Shown piece by piece: positions 1 through 12,655 of a DNA stretch of 64,000 bases. The DNA is from Lindgomyces ingoldianus (Eukaryota > Ascomycota > Dothideomycetes > Pleosporales > Lindgomycetaceae): positions 13,817 to 77,816 of the forward strand of contig NW_022985248.1 of the NCBI RefSeq assembly GCF_010093535.1, in the 5' to 3' direction. Within the stretch, counting starts at the first letter, position 1, and every line of letters starts with the position of its first letter. A program made the translations under genes and the position numbers. Under the pieces are notes generated by a model. It saw nothing but the letters and a program-made list of their open reading frames with translations, did no database searches and was not told the DNA's origin.

Positions 1-224
1 TTGCAGCAAATTGCAGCAAATTGCAGCATTTTGCAAGCTGGTCGCGCATAGGGCAAGTGCGCGAGGGACTCGGATCGGCAAAACAAAAAGCCGAGCAACA
101 CGAGTAGAGCAGAAAAAGGATCGATAAATCAACACAATCAATACAATCAATCAATCATCCCATACATCATATCCAAACCCATCATTCATCTCAGGAAGCC
201 CAGAAACAGTGCTTCAATCTGACA
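1..224 (+). mobile_element. Family A small LTR-like element, truncated by the window start
   Basis: The right part of this sequence matches the complete copies at 15269-15679 and 25215-25584: the end of a 10-bp TTGCAGCA minisatellite, then a ~190 bp GC-normal unique part, ending in ATCTGACA. It has escaped the C-to-T decay seen in surrounding repeats. The 5' end lies outside the window, so its target duplication cannot be checked. No coding function is visible. Confidence 0.85.
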
Positions 225-230
225 AAGCTA

Positions 231-1567
231 CAGTACTAGGACAAAAGTCTCCCGACACGCAGGGGCCACCCCCACCAAAACGCGGAAACGCGAAACTTCC
301 ACCAACTACCCCACCACCCACAACTTCATCATGCGAAGGTCTTTTAGTACAGAAATTAGCAGAAATTGCAGGTCTAATAAAGAGCTTTTAAATAAGGCGC
401 AGTCTGCAATTATTAGACAATAGAAAGCTAAAATATTACTATTAAAACTTACAGAGGTGTTTTACATTGCCTGCTCTATAATATACAACACTATTAAGAG
501 ATAGCAACAACACAGCACTATTAAGTTATTACCCTATACTAGCAGGCCCCTAGCACGTTTAAGGCAGAAGAAGAAGATAATTATTTAAATAGCTAAAAAA
601 AACTCTAAGCAAATATATAAAAACCTCTAAGAAGAAGCTAGTCTGCTAGACCCCTCCCTCTAACAAACCTACTCCCTGTGCAACTGTACACTGTACTAGG
701 TGCTTAAGAAGCATAGCCTAACTAATTACTACTGTAAAAAACAGCCTAAATTAAACTACATCTATGCTGCTCTATAACTACACTTTACTAAAAAGTACTA
801 TTACTTTAACTAGCGTAGGCGCGCAGGTAAGTTTTCTAACAAGTGCTTTATATAAAAGAGTACTAGTAAGTAGGTAGAGTAGTGTTTTTATCTCTTATAT
901 AAAAAATATTATAAAAATATAATTATAGAGAAGAAAACAGTGAAGCAGCTTTTATAGATAGTATAAGGGGCTATCTAGATTAATCTAAATAAGAGTGTTA
1001 GCTAGAGTAAATTAGTTATTATAAAGAGGGACTCTAACACCCCTTATAATAGCTATTTAAGTAAGAGTTACTGCTAAATACTAGAGAAAGGTTTATTACC
1101 TTATTACTAACTTAGATAGATCTTTATGTAAGACAACACTTCTATACATAATAGTATAAGAGCACAGGAGTTCTTAGAAAGTCACAGGATCTAGACAATA
1201 GAATAGCCCCTCTATTTACCTAACTTTAACCTAGTAGAGCACCTCTAGTAGGCTCTAAAGAAGATAGTTTATAAACTACACCTAGAGCTTAAAACTATAG
1301 GCAAGTTATAAAAGAATTAGGACGCTTTAAGAGCTGCTTTAAAAAAGGTGTAGAGAAAGATACCTAATTTACTAATTTGTAAGCTTATAAAGTCTATGCC
1401 ACGCTGCCTAGCTGCTGTACAGAGAGCCTAGGGCTAGCAAACTAAGTACTAAGCAGGGGAGGTTATTAAGCGAACCTAGGGAGATTTTTGTGAATTTTAG
1501 ACTACTATTTACTATATAATATATTTAGTTAATTTCTAAGTGTTAGGAGACTTTTGTCCATTAACTA
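231..1567 (+). mobile_element. Tc1/mariner-type element, RIP-degraded
   Basis: Inverted ends share GGACAAAAGTCTCC (239-252; reverse complement at 1546-1559). TA dinucleotides at 229-230 and 1568-1569 fit the TA target duplication of the superfamily. The outer ~150 bp on the left keep normal GC, while the interior is AT-rich. Length (1337 bp) is close to that of the other Tc1-type element at 55061-56390. The exact last bases of the right end are uncertain because RIP has changed them. Confidence 0.75.
560..1430 (+). pseudogene. Tc1/mariner transposase remnant
   Basis: A plus-strand reading, interrupted by many TAG/TAA codons, preserves the DDE-transposase signatures of Tc1 proteins. Around 1126-1140 it reads Met-stop-Asp-Asn-Thr, matching the MQDNA-type motif with a catalytic Asp. 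Around 1200-1245 it reads like the WPPYSPDLNPIEH block with Pro-to-Leu/Ser changes typical of C-to-T mutation. Downstream, AL-KKIVYK matches the usual continuation. The gene is dead. Family assignment rests on these two motifs. Confidence 0.75.
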
Positions 1568-1569
1568 TA

Positions 1570-2019
1570 CTACTTTAAGAAAGAAAAGATAGTTTAAAGA
1601 AGTTTATATATTAATACTTAATGTAATTTTTAAGTAGACTAACTTTAGCATTATTTAAATCTTCCTTTTTTACTGTATAAACCCTACGTGTACGTAGTTT
1701 AAAATAGTAGTAGAAGATATAGAAAAAGTGCTAAGAAAATCCTCTTAAGTTTAACTAATAATACTTTAAAGTTTTACTAATAATATATTAAAAAATATCT
1801 TAAAGAATTACTTAGTTAATAAAAGTAGCTTATAATAACTTTTCTTACTAGAAATTATAACTTATAGCTTTTATAAAGCTTACTGCTAATACAACTTTCT
1901 AAGAGTTTACTAGCTAGTAAGAACTATTAAGTAAGAGCTTTTTTTAGTAACATCTATCTAGTAGTTCTTAAGTAGATAAGCTATAATATAATAATAGCTA
2001 CTAATAGTTTTACTAGCTT
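1570..2019. other. AT-rich RIP-degraded DNA, unassigned
   Basis: This stretch lies between the Tc1-type element and the family B insertion. It has the same CpA-poor, TA-rich texture as the degraded repeats but matches none of the families delimited in this window. No gene is visible. Confidence 0.5.
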
Positions 2020-2275
2020 TATATTGTAACGATTCTACGAATCGTTCCATCTCGGGTCGCTCAGATCCTATCTGAAGGGTCCCCGTATCGGCCCCGACCA
2101 TGACTCGACCTAGTCCCCCGCAGTTACCCCTATTCCCTTATGTATTTAGTTGCACCTCGCCCCTGTAGCTAGCTTAGTAGTTTTCTGATATCCTTTTGTA
2201 CAAGGCCTATAGGTGTTAATGGCATTCCCAGGTTCAGAGTCCCCACGCACTCCTATATGCCTCTAAGTGGATTCC

Positions 2276-2865
2276 TGTTACAATCCTTGCTTCGTGGAAG
2301 CACTTGGGTCTTATGATATTCCTAGGGGAGAAGTAGGACGGGTGGTAGGGGCCAACGGCAGGGTGTACAGTCCTACGTGTAGGCTATTAGGCTACTAGAG
2401 GGGAGTAGAATGACTAGATTGTAGTTTGCCCTTTATGCAGCAGTAGGGAGGCTAGGTTAAATAGTCCTGTTAGACAAGGTTAAAGGCATATATAGTGTAA
2501 GATATATAAATAGTATTACAGCTCTTTAAAAAGCTAAATGCTATTTAGTCTATGTAAAAAATAAACTAAATATTAAACACACCTTTTAAAGGTTATTTAA
2601 TGTAGGAACTATATACATGTGTAGAGGGCGCTAAAGTAAGCAGGACAAGTTTATGTAAGCCTGCTAAGAAGAGCTCTATAAGCTCTCTTAGACTTACTAG
2701 ACTTATAGCTTATTTTCTTACTAGACAACACACTTCTCTATTACTGTAGGCAGTAGTGCTGCCTCTATGTCCTCTAATTAGTTTATAAGCAAGCCCTGCT
2801 CTAACCTAGCTAGGCTGTAGAGCACTGCTAGTAGAGTTATGCTAGTCTAACTGTAGACTGTAACA
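2276..2865 (-). repeat. LTR of gypsy copy 1 (3' LTR in element orientation)
   Basis: 590 bp, TGTTAC...GTAACA. The outer ~140 bp (from 2276) retain CpG and CpA, while the inner part is AT-shifted. It pairs with 9343-9932. Confidence 0.93.
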
Positions 2866-5800
2866 CGCTGCCTTTTCTCCCTAGCAGCGTCCTTACTGCT
2901 TTACTTACATAACTATGTTAGTAAAAGTTTATTTATAAAGTAGGCGCCTACCTACTAGAAAGTATTCTTAACATTTATTTTTTTTTAAGCTAAATAGCTT
3001 ACTAGTCTTATTTATCTTATTATTTTTATACTGCTTTATGTTTTAATTTTTTTTTACTAAATAAAAATAAAACTTTATAGCACTTACTAGTTATTAAAGT
3101 TATTCTATGTGTTAACTTTATCCTTAGATAAATGCATTAAGTGTGTAAAAAAAAAAGTAAGTGTAATGCTTTTATTTTAGACACTATATAAAATTAGTTA
3201 GAGAAAGAGAGAAAGACACTTCTCTAGAATGCTACTGCAGTAAGGGTTTATAAGTAAAAGCTTAATAAAGAAATGTTACATTAGGTCTAAAAAACTCTAA
3301 AAGCAAAAGCTAAAAAGTGTTTTAAATAGAATTATATCTAAAAGTTACTAAATCTGCTAGAGGCTTAATATGTAAGGTATTTAAAAGGGGACCTCTTTTC
3401 CTTAGATAAGATAAAGGCTTTTAAGGCTAAAGTAGAGGGCTGTTCTTCTTTACAGCCTTTATTAAGTAAAACTTATCTTTATAGGCTGCTACTATTTAGT
3501 AATAATATAGCTATTCTTTTTAATATAAGTGCTTTATTGCTTAGCTAGTTTTTTTTAAATAAGCCTAAAGGTACCTTTATACTAATAGCTGCATGTTTTA
3601 TAAGTTCTTAGCTAGTTTCTATATGTTTTTACTAGTAAGCTACCTTTTTTACTTTACTAAAAAAAAAAATTTATTTTTTTAATTACTAATAATGTGTTTA
3701 ACTTTATACTTTATTTCTTTATTTTTTTATTTTTATGTAAATAGAAGAATTTCTTTAATTACCTTTTCTAATCTTAAGACATAAAACTATAGGTGTATCT
3801 TTATGTGTAAGGGAAGCTTAAGCTTGCAGTTGTTCTGTTAGGTTTATAAAACTTTATATAGTCTTATTCTTTTTTCTACTAGCTTTCTAGAGGGTCTTAA
3901 TATTTTAAAGTTCTTAGTGTTAAAGTATATGTAGTCTTCTAGGTAGATTCTTAGTCTTAGTTATTATAATTTATTTACATATTATTTTATTGTTTCTTAA
4001 CTAGATCTAGCTTTAACTACTAACTTTTTATGTATGTTTTATAAGTTTAATAACTAGTCTATTAATTTTTAAAGGTCTATAGGCTAGTTTTCTTATAGTT
4101 TAAAGTATAAGTTATAACTAAATTAGCTTTATATAGCATTTCTTTTATTATAGCTAATTCTACTATGTTAATAGCTAGCTATGCTATAAAAAGCTATTCT
4201 GCCTAATCATGCTAAGTGTAAGAGATGTACTTTCTTAAGTACTTTTCTACTTTAGTGTTTACTCTCTTAGTTTAACTATCTGTCTGTAGATAGTATACTG
4301 TAGATAGTTTATATGTTATGCTAAGGTGCTGCATAGCTGCTTTTTAGAATCTGCTAGTAAACAGTTTGTCTTAGTTAAAAATAATAATTTTAAGACACTT
4401 ATGTACTAATATAACATTTTATTTAAGTTTATAAATAAATTTTTTAGCTATTATTATTTTTTCTAATAGCTAGGTATGTAGATATTTAGTAGTTTTATTA
4501 AGGGCTACTGTAACTATATTACACATTCTTTTTATTTTTAGCTTCTTAAATAGAGGAAGTCTTATAATAAAGTCTATTATAATTATTATCTATAGTAACT
4601 TTAAGGCTTTAATTAGTTAAAGGCGTTTATAGGTCTTATACCTTTATAAGTTATTTTTATTATAGGTATTAAATTCTCTAAGCACCTTAGTGCATAATTA
4701 CTTTACTTTTAGTATGCGTTGCAGTATAGCAGCCCTTAACTTCTTTTAGAGAGTGCCTATTCCTAGGTGTCTAAACATTAAGGACTTATAATATTTATAA
4801 ACTAAATTTTTTTATCTTTACTTATTTACTATAAGCATATAGAGTTCTTTTATAAGCTAAGGCTTATTATAAAGCTATCTTTTATTAGTTTTTTTAAAAA
4901 AGGTAAACTTCTTAGTTTTTTTTTTTCTTTATTAAAGTAATCTAGCCTTTAGCTAAGAGTATTAGCCTGCTAATTTTGTGCTTTTAGTACATGCTTAATA
5001 ATATAGTTAAACTAAGTAAGCTTTATTACTTATTTTATGTGTATAGGTAAAAGTTTCTTTACTGTTAAGAACATAACTAAATTTATATAGTTAGTTATAA
5101 TATAAAAAGGTTTTGCTATTCTATGTAGCTCTATAGCCTATACTTTTATAGCATTTAATATTGCTTTTAATTCTTTGTTAGGTATGCTGTAGCCTGCTTT
5201 AGGTCCTAAGAACTTAGCAGAGTAGTACGCTACTAGGTGCTATCTTCTGTCCTTCTGTTTTTAGTAAAACGCAGCTCTACTAGCTTCTAAGGATGCGTCT
5301 GTGTAGATCTTAGTATCTAGTTATAAGTTGTATATCCTTAGCACTAGTTTAGCTATTATAGCTTATTTTAGCGCTACAAATGCTTTATTTATTTATAGAG
5401 TTTAGACAAACTTTACTATTACTTACTTCTTAGTAGTAGTGTTTGTTAGGGGTATAGTAATTTTTAAGTAGTCTTTAATTATTTATCTAACATAGCTTAA
5501 TTATCTAAGGAATTCTTTAACTTTTTTAACTATTATAGGTTCTAGCTATTTAAGTACTTTTTATATTTTAGCTAAGTTAATTTTTATTTTCTTACTATTA
5601 ATTATAAATCTTAAATATTTTGTTTTAGTAACATAGAATTTACACTTAGAAAGCTATAGATAGAGCTTATACTTCTTTAGCTTTTCTAAGACTTTTTATA
5701 CCTTTTATACATAGTTTTCTAGGCTATTCTTTAAATAGATAAGGACGTTATCTAGGTATACTAGAGTAAAGATATTAAGATATAAATTAAAAGCTATGTT

Positions 5801-8800
5801 AATAATTTGTTAAAATGTTACTAAGGCATTTATTAGGCTAAATAGCATTACTAGTAGTTTATAGAGTTCTTATAAAGTTTTAAATACTATAAGCTACTTA
5901 TTTCTTTTTTTTATACTTATTTTATTAAATCTGTCTTGTACATTAAACTTTATAAAGTACTAAGTTCCTTTTAGTTAGTTTATAATGTCCTATATAATTA
6001 GTAGGGGAAATTAGTCTTAGATTATGTTATTGTTTAAAGTTCTATAATTCTAATAGACTTAGAGTTTCCTTTTTTTCTTTTTTATAAAAACTACTGCTAA
6101 GGCAACTACACTATAGCTTTTCTAAATATAGCCTTACACTAGCATTTAGTTAACATATTCTTATAAGGCTTCTTTTTATATCTTTGTTAGAGGACAAGGC
6201 CTGTAGGTTTTTAGGTTATAGTTTTTTATTAAATTAATAGTGTAATTCTAAGGCTAGTGTAGAGGCAGTTCTTTTAGATTAGCAGGTGTTTTAAACATGT
6301 CTTAGTAATTCTTATACTTAATAAAAATACTGCCTTTTTTTCTAAATTTAGAAGATCTAAATCTATTTTACATTTTTATTAGCCTTAATTTTTTTCTAAG
6401 TAACTTTTTTAGTTTTTTTTTTATTATTCTTACTACCTAGGCCTTAGGTTCTTAATAAGGAAACTTTTAAAGTTTTCTCTTTTTAGAGTAGTAACTACTA
6501 CCTTGCTTTACTTATTTATAGACTAAGTATAAGTTATTATAGCATGCTAACTAAGTTATACCTACATAATTATTAAGACTTTCTATAGTTATTATTTTTT
6601 AATTAATAGTAAAGTTATGTGTTTTTAGCTAATTATAACCTAAAATTATGTTATACTTGCCTTTTAGCAGAAGTATACTTATAGACTTCTAATCTCTTGT
6701 GTTTAAAGTTTTAAAGTTTTTTTTATATATTTCTAGGTTAATCTATTCTTTACTATACTTAATTAAGAATGTATTAGGAAGGGTTACCTTAAATAGGTTT
6801 TTTTAATTTAGAATAAAATGTTTTATTTATCTACTTAATTTTTATTTATTATAGTAAAGGTACATCTACTGTTAACTAGGGCTAACCCTAACTGTCTCTT
6901 AAATATAAAAGTTATAGTTAGGCTGTGCTCTACTTCTTATCCTACTGCTACTAAGGCTAATATATTATAAAAGACTTTTTTATTTTCTAATAAGTAGAGG
7001 TTAATATTCTAAGAGTTATTATTAAATTTGTCTTTTTTTTTATAGATCTAGTGCTTTTTATTATAATAGTTAGCTACTTTACACTTATAATCCTTTACTA
7101 GGTAATAGAATGTTAAGTAGTCTTCTTTTTTTACTACTTTTTATTAGAAGTAATAAAACTTATAGTTGTTTTTGTTTTTGTAATTTAGCTATTTTTTTAC
7201 TTGTAAAAAGAGGCTGTCTAATAGGTGTAATAGTTTAGAGTTTTGCAGGCTAAGGCTGTTCCTTGCTATAGGCATCTATTATAGTTATTTTCCTATGTAG
7301 GCTACTAGCCTACTTAGTGCTTATTGTTCTAGTGTCTAGTGCAATACTGTCGCGTACACTAGTACTAAGAGTATAAATAATTGTTAGGTCTATGTAAAGT
7401 ATTAAAAGGGCTTTTTTAAGTCTACTAGAGGTATTCTTGCGTTTATACTACCTGTATAGAGTGTTCTTTTTATTAGCAATTATTAGTGCTATAGGCGTTG
7501 CTTCTGCAGAGTACACACTAGCTGTATTTCTGTTGCATTACAAGGGCCTTCCTACTAATTATAAGGCCTAGAAGCAGTGTCTTATGTTTTCTAGGTACTA
7601 GCTTTAGAACTTTAAACCTAGCAGGTTTGCCTAGTCCTTCTAGTTTTTAATCTTAGATTCTTATAAAGAACTACTATTATTCTTTATTATCTGTAATGTT
7701 GTATTTAACTTTAGCTATTTACTATATTATGTTAAATATAAGGTAATTATTACCTATATTTATTTAGTAAAGCATAACTATGCATTTATTAAAGTAGTTA
7801 TGTTATAGACTACACTTTTAGCATTTATATTTCTAAAATTATTTAAAAAGCTTCTTTACTAAAGTGCTAGAGGTTTAGTTATAGAAAAAAAACTATTTCT
7901 TTTTTTTTAAACATTTATAATATATTCTTAAATCTAAGTTTCTTCTTTATACTTTTTAAAAATTATAAAGTCTTATAACACCTTATCTAAGCTACTAAAG
8001 TTTTAGATAATTACTTTTTAATATACTTTAAAGCAGTTTTCTAAAAAATAGTTTTTTTATATTACTAGTAGAGTCTATTATTTAATCTTTCTAATATTTT
8101 CTCTTTTATAAAGCTATATTTAGCAGTAATAGTTTTTACTATTGTAGTAGTATCTTTATTCTCCTCTTTTTAGAAGTTTAGGCAGTTTTAGTAGAAATGT
8201 CTTACTTTTTTATAGTTTAGGCAGGCCTTATCTTCTAACTACTTTTATTATTTCTTAGTTAGAGGCGGCCTATTGCGTCCTAGAACTTAGTTTTTCTTTA
8301 AAAAGAGGCTTTATATATGCTTTGCATAACTAAGGTTTATTAGTTTTTTATTATACTAAAAAAACCTTTTTTTTTTAGAAATAAATTCTAGTTTTTAAGA
8401 AGTTTTTTTTTACTTTTTTTTTTTACACTTTTTATAGCAGTTGTTATAAGTTATTGCTTATATAATAAAGCTTTTAAAAGTAGTTAGTTTATTATTATAC
8501 ATAAATTTATCTTTTATTATGTTACTTAGCCTATTATAGAATATTTAGTAGAGAGCCTTTTAATTAGTCTATCTGCAGATAGCTAGTTGCTCTCTAAAGC
8601 GCGCTGCGTAGTTCTAGGCTGTGCTGTTACCTTATTTAAGAGTGTCTAGTTTATTAGCTATAATTTTTTATTTATCTATAGTTTTATAAATAGCTATTAA
8701 GGCTTCTTTAAAGGCTTTAACACTACTAAATATTTCTTTTGTTTTAGGGGTAAGTGTTATGCTGTTAGCTCTAAAGTTTATTTAATTATCTATGTGTAGC

Positions 8801-9342
8801 TAGAACTAAATAATAAAAAGGCCTTTTAAGTGTAGTCCTATCTAAGATATTATTTCTGCATTAGTCTAAAATGCTACTTTATTATACTACATATAAAGGT
8901 AGCATCTAGTAAAGAACAGGTAAAGGTCCTTTAGTAATTCTTTAAAAGGCTTTAAAGGGGCTAGTCTTAAAGTCTTTTTAGCTATAATACTTATTTTCTT
9001 AGTTAAGATGTTCTAGAGTTTAGCTAGCTTTACTTGTAGTGTGTGTATCTAATGCGCAGAGCTAGTAGCTTGTTAAAGATTTATAGGTAATAAAAAGTTA
9101 TTAAATTCTACTACTTTCTAATAAAGGTTCTTAACTTTTTTTTAAAAGTTTACTAGTTTATTTATTTTATTACTAATTTACTAAAGTTTCTTTATGTTGT
9201 CTTAAACTATGTTAATTTATGTTACTAAAATAGCTTTACTTTAGGTAAGAACTTCTATAGATCCTAATAGAGCTATGTAGGCTATATTAGAATCTAAATT
9301 ATGTTAAGAGGTATCTATACTTTTTAAAAGAGTAGTGTTTAA
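2866..9342 (-). pseudogene. gag-pol remnant of gypsy copy 1
   Basis: Read on the minus strand, the region is collinear with the plus-strand copies at 17666-24357 and 51039-58899. The reverse transcriptase box reads Tyr-Leu-Asp-Asn at 5747-5758, where active enzymes have YLDD. The Asp-to-Asn change is a single G-to-A. No open frame of useful length survives, as expected after RIP. Family order (RT before integrase) and the chromodomain were read on the plus-strand copies and are inferred here by collinearity. Confidence 0.85.
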
Positions 9343-9932
9343 TGTTATAATTCTTGCTTTATAAAAGCACTTAGGTCTTATAATATTCCTAAGGGAGAAG
9401 TAGAACAGGTGGTAGGGGCTAACAGCAGGGTGTACAGTCCTACGTGTAGGCTATTAGGCTACTAAAGGGGAGTAGAATAATTAGATTATAGTTTACCCTT
9501 TATGTAGTAGTAAAAAGGCTAGGTTAAACAGTCTTATTAGACAAAGTTAGAGGTATATATAGTGCAAGATATATAAATAGTATTATAGCTCTTTAAAAAG
9601 CTAAATGCTACTTAGTTTATATAAAAAATAAACTAAATGTTAAACACACCTTTTAAAAGTTATTTAATGTAGAAACTATATATATATAGAGAGGGCGCTA
9701 AGGTAAGCAGGACAAGTTTATGTAAGCCTGCTAAGAAGAGCTCTACAAGCTCTCTTAGACTTGCTAGACTTGTGGCCTGTTTCCTTACTAGACAACGCAC
9801 TCCTCTATTACTGCGGGCAGTGGTGCCGCTTCTGTGTCCTCTGATTGGTTTATAAGCGAGCCCTGCTCCAACCTAGCTAGGCTGTGGAGCACTGCTGGTG
9901 GAGTTACGCTGGTCCAACCGTAGACCGTAACA
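9343..9932 (-). repeat. LTR of gypsy copy 1 (5' LTR in element orientation)
   Basis: 590 bp. The left (inner) ~400 bp are RIP-mutated, whereas ~9740-9932 (outer edge) are clean. This is the mirror image of the pattern in the partner LTR. Confidence 0.93.
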
Positions 9933-9981
9933 ATTCCCACCGCATTCGGACCTATTGTCTTGCCTGCGCCGTTACATATAT

Positions 9982-10322
9982 ACTTTTTAAAAGTAATAAA
10001 AATAGTAGAGCTAAATTTTTACTTTTAAACTATTATTATTTATATACTAAAAGTTAGCACTATGCTGCTAAATAGCTAATAATTTACACTCTTTTTAAAG
10101 CTAGCTAAGGTGCTTTATATAGTATCTAATCGACTTTACATTTAGCTTTTTTCTTACTACTAATACATTATTCTACTTAATAGTAAAGGCTTAGCTAAAG
10201 TTAAAGTAATAATTTTTAAAAAATCTTTAATTAGATACTAAAAACACTAAAGAATTAAGATCTTTTATATAATAAAAACTAAAAAAGTACAGAGTATAAC
10301 TTCTTAAGTTAATAAAAACTAG
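9982..10322. other. AT-rich degraded DNA, unassigned
   Basis: Lies between the family B duplication and the D1 transposon. It is TA-rich with no recognisable element ends or coding content. Confidence 0.5.
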
Positions 10323-11197
10323 TAACGTACTTCACAGGCAAGTTGCTCACACACCTGAGTCGCTTACTTTTGCTAAGACCTCACCCTAACAAACTCTATT
10401 ATAGCCTATAACAACCTGCTCTAGCACTATATAGTATAGTATAGCCTAGAATATTATTCAGATACTACTTCTGCTTCTTGCTTACATGTTTATGTGTTAT
10501 ACCTAGTCTAATTACACTATTTACAGCGTCTTTAGAATAGCTTACCTACTTTAGCTTACACCTACTTTTTTTACTTTTTTTAATTACTGCACGCTTTAAA
10601 CTTTTTTAGAGCTGTTAAGCATAGGCCTTTTTAAATTATTAAAGTCTTTTTTACGTTAATTTACTTTTTTTTATATAATTTATGTTATATAGCAGCCTTA
10701 TAAGCTACTTAAAGCTTAGTAATTTCTTATTACACTAACACTAGCTTATATATAATTATTACTGCCTTTTTTAAAACTTTTTTAAACACCTTAACTATAG
10801 AAGTTAGTAAACTATTTATATACTTTTAAATTTTAATTTTTATAAGTATTAATTATAACCTAAGTTTTAAAGTATTGCTTAAGGTTTACAACTACTAAGG
10901 CTTATTATATATAAGTAGTAGTAGTAATAGAGTGCATAACTTTACATTAAAGCCTATTATAACTTATTACAAGTTAAAAAGAACTAATTTAGCGCCTTAG
11001 AACTTTTTTTAGATATTACTAAAAGTAATTATAGCATTATAAGCTACTTTAAAGCATAGTAAGAACTTTATTTTTATAATATAAGTAATTTAGGTACATA
11101 TAAGGTTTTTAGCTTAGCGCTTATACACTTTTTTTTTAAAGAAGTAAAACAACCTACATTAAGTAGCTGTAAAAAGTGTAATAAGTAAAAAAGCATA

Positions 11198-12655
11198 ACG
11201 TATCTAACAGGTTAGCCGGCCACACAGGTTGGCTAGCCACCTTTGCTAAGCCCCTACTAAAACCACCCTATTCTTTTGCAAAACAGCCTACTTTCGCCCT
11301 ATATAAAGTAATACAACATAAGATATTATTTAGAGTCTACTTCTACTACTTACTTATATATATGTAAGTTATGCCTAGTCTAATTGCACTGCCTGCATTA
11401 CCTTTAACTGTAACGGCGCAGGCAAGACAATGGGTCCGAATGCGGTATGAATCCACTCAGAGGCATATGGGAGTGCGTGGGGACTCAGAGACCTGGGAAT
11501 ACCAATGACACCTATAGGCCTTGTACGTAGGATATCAGAAAACTACCGAGCTAGCTACGGGGCGAGGTGCGACTAAATACATGAGGGAATAGGGGTAACA
11601 GCAGGGTTAGGGCAGAGTCGGGGCCAGGTCGAGTCAGGGTCGAGCCAGGGTCGGAGCCAGGGTCGGAGCCGATACGGGGACCCTTCGGATGGGTTCCGGG
11701 CGACCCGAGATGGAACGAGAATCGTTACATTAACTTAGCTTACCTCCTTTAGCGCGCACCTGTGTCTTTAGCTTCTTTCTATTACTACACGCTTTAAACT
11801 CCTTTAGAGCAGTTAGATAAGCTCTATTCTTAACTATTAAGGTTTCTTTTGCCTAAATTTACTTTTTTTTATGCAATCTACATTACATAGCAGCTTTATT
11901 TGCTACTTAAAGCTTTATAATCTTATAGCTTACCCTGTTGTGTTAATGCTTTAAATAACTATTGTCTACTTTTTATTACCTTACTGTATTGCCTTTAGCT
12001 GTCCTTATCTCTCTAAAGCTGTAACAACTGCTCTAGTTAATATCTAGCCTATTATAAAGCCTAACTTGTTAAAGTTATACCTGTCTTTATTCTAGATACT
12101 GTACTTAGCTTTTATGTTAGCTACTAGGCAAAACTAGCCCTTAATAACTTCTAGATCCTTATAAAGCGCTCTCTTATAATTATACTTATAATTAAACTTT
12201 ATTATAAACTTAGGGCAGTGCTTAACCTACATACTAGGCTAGTTTAAGCTAACCTAGCCTAGATTGCGCTCTGTGGGCAAGGAATTAGCTATATTAGCTA
12301 CAGCTGCAAGCCTAGAGAGAAATCTGCGTGTAATAAGCTTAAGTATGTACTTAATAACTACTTTTTTTTTAAGCTTAGTTAGATTTCTTAATTTAGGCTA
12401 GCATTCTACTTGTAAAGGCTGTCTAGCGCGTTAATTGCTTAGTGTTGTGTAAAAGACATTATGGATAGCTGCAGCGCGTTGTAAGGAGAGTTTTAAGTCT
12501 TATTTAAAAGCCTAAAGAGCAAGCTATATCTAACGTTCTTTAGAAGATTTAATCTAGTGTTGTTATTAAGGCATTATGTAGATAGGTAGAGTTTAGTAGG
12601 GGCTTGGCAAAAGTGGCCAGCCAACCTGTGTGGCCGGCTAACCTGTTAGATATGT
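11198..12655 (-). mobile_element. Fot1/pogo-type transposon, subfamily D2, internally deleted, with nested family B
   Basis: Ends ACGTATCTAACAGG and its complement are flanked by TA (11196-11197, 12656-12657). The target is the D1 sequence seen uninterrupted near 43555. Removing the family B insertion and one TTAAC leaves about 1132 bp against ~1862 bp for full D2, so roughly 730 bp of the interior are missing. This is a typical non-autonomous deletion derivative. Confidence 0.88.
11409..11729 (+). mobile_element. Family B solo-LTR-like element, complete
   Basis: 321 bp from TGTAACGGCGC to ATCGTTACA, with an exact 5-bp duplication TTAAC at 11404-11408 and 11730-11734. The empty site is visible in the sister D2 copy near 25618 (ACCTTTAACTTAGC). 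GC-rich and unmutated inside a RIP-degraded host. Near 11625-11690 it carries short GGTCG-type tandem motifs (CAGGGTCGAG repeats) absent from the copy at 2025, so the family varies in copy number there. Confidence 0.93.

Larger units (their letters stand above)
2276..9932 (-). mobile_element. Ty3/gypsy chromovirus copy 1, minus strand
   Basis: This 7657 bp element has 590 bp LTRs at 2276-2865 and 9343-9932 and target duplication ATTCC, inside a family B element. Orientation is shown by the polypurine tract, which appears as a polypyrimidine run just inside the left LTR (2866-2882), and by the reverse transcriptase motif on the minus strand. The outer ~150-200 bp of both LTRs are GC-normal, while the inner parts and the body are heavily mutated. 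It is non-autonomous now: no open frame remains. Confidence 0.93.
2025..9976 (-). mobile_element. Family B solo-LTR-like element, interrupted by a gypsy element
   Basis: The sequence begins TGTAACGATTC and ends GCGCCGTTACA, flanked by the 5-bp duplication TATAT (2020-2024 and 9977-9981). Its own DNA is 2025-2275 plus 9938-9976. The middle is the gypsy element 2276-9932, flanked by ATTCC (2271-2275 and 9933-9937). It is in opposite orientation to the uninterrupted copy at 11409-11729. Its DNA keeps normal GC although the gypsy interior is RIP-degraded. TG...CA ends and 5-bp duplications are as expected for a solo LTR, but no internal region of this family is present. Confidence 0.85.

Noticed and set aside
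209..391. 60-codon open frame at the left edge
   Set aside because: It runs from the end of family A into the preserved left end of the Tc1 element and has no recognisable domain.
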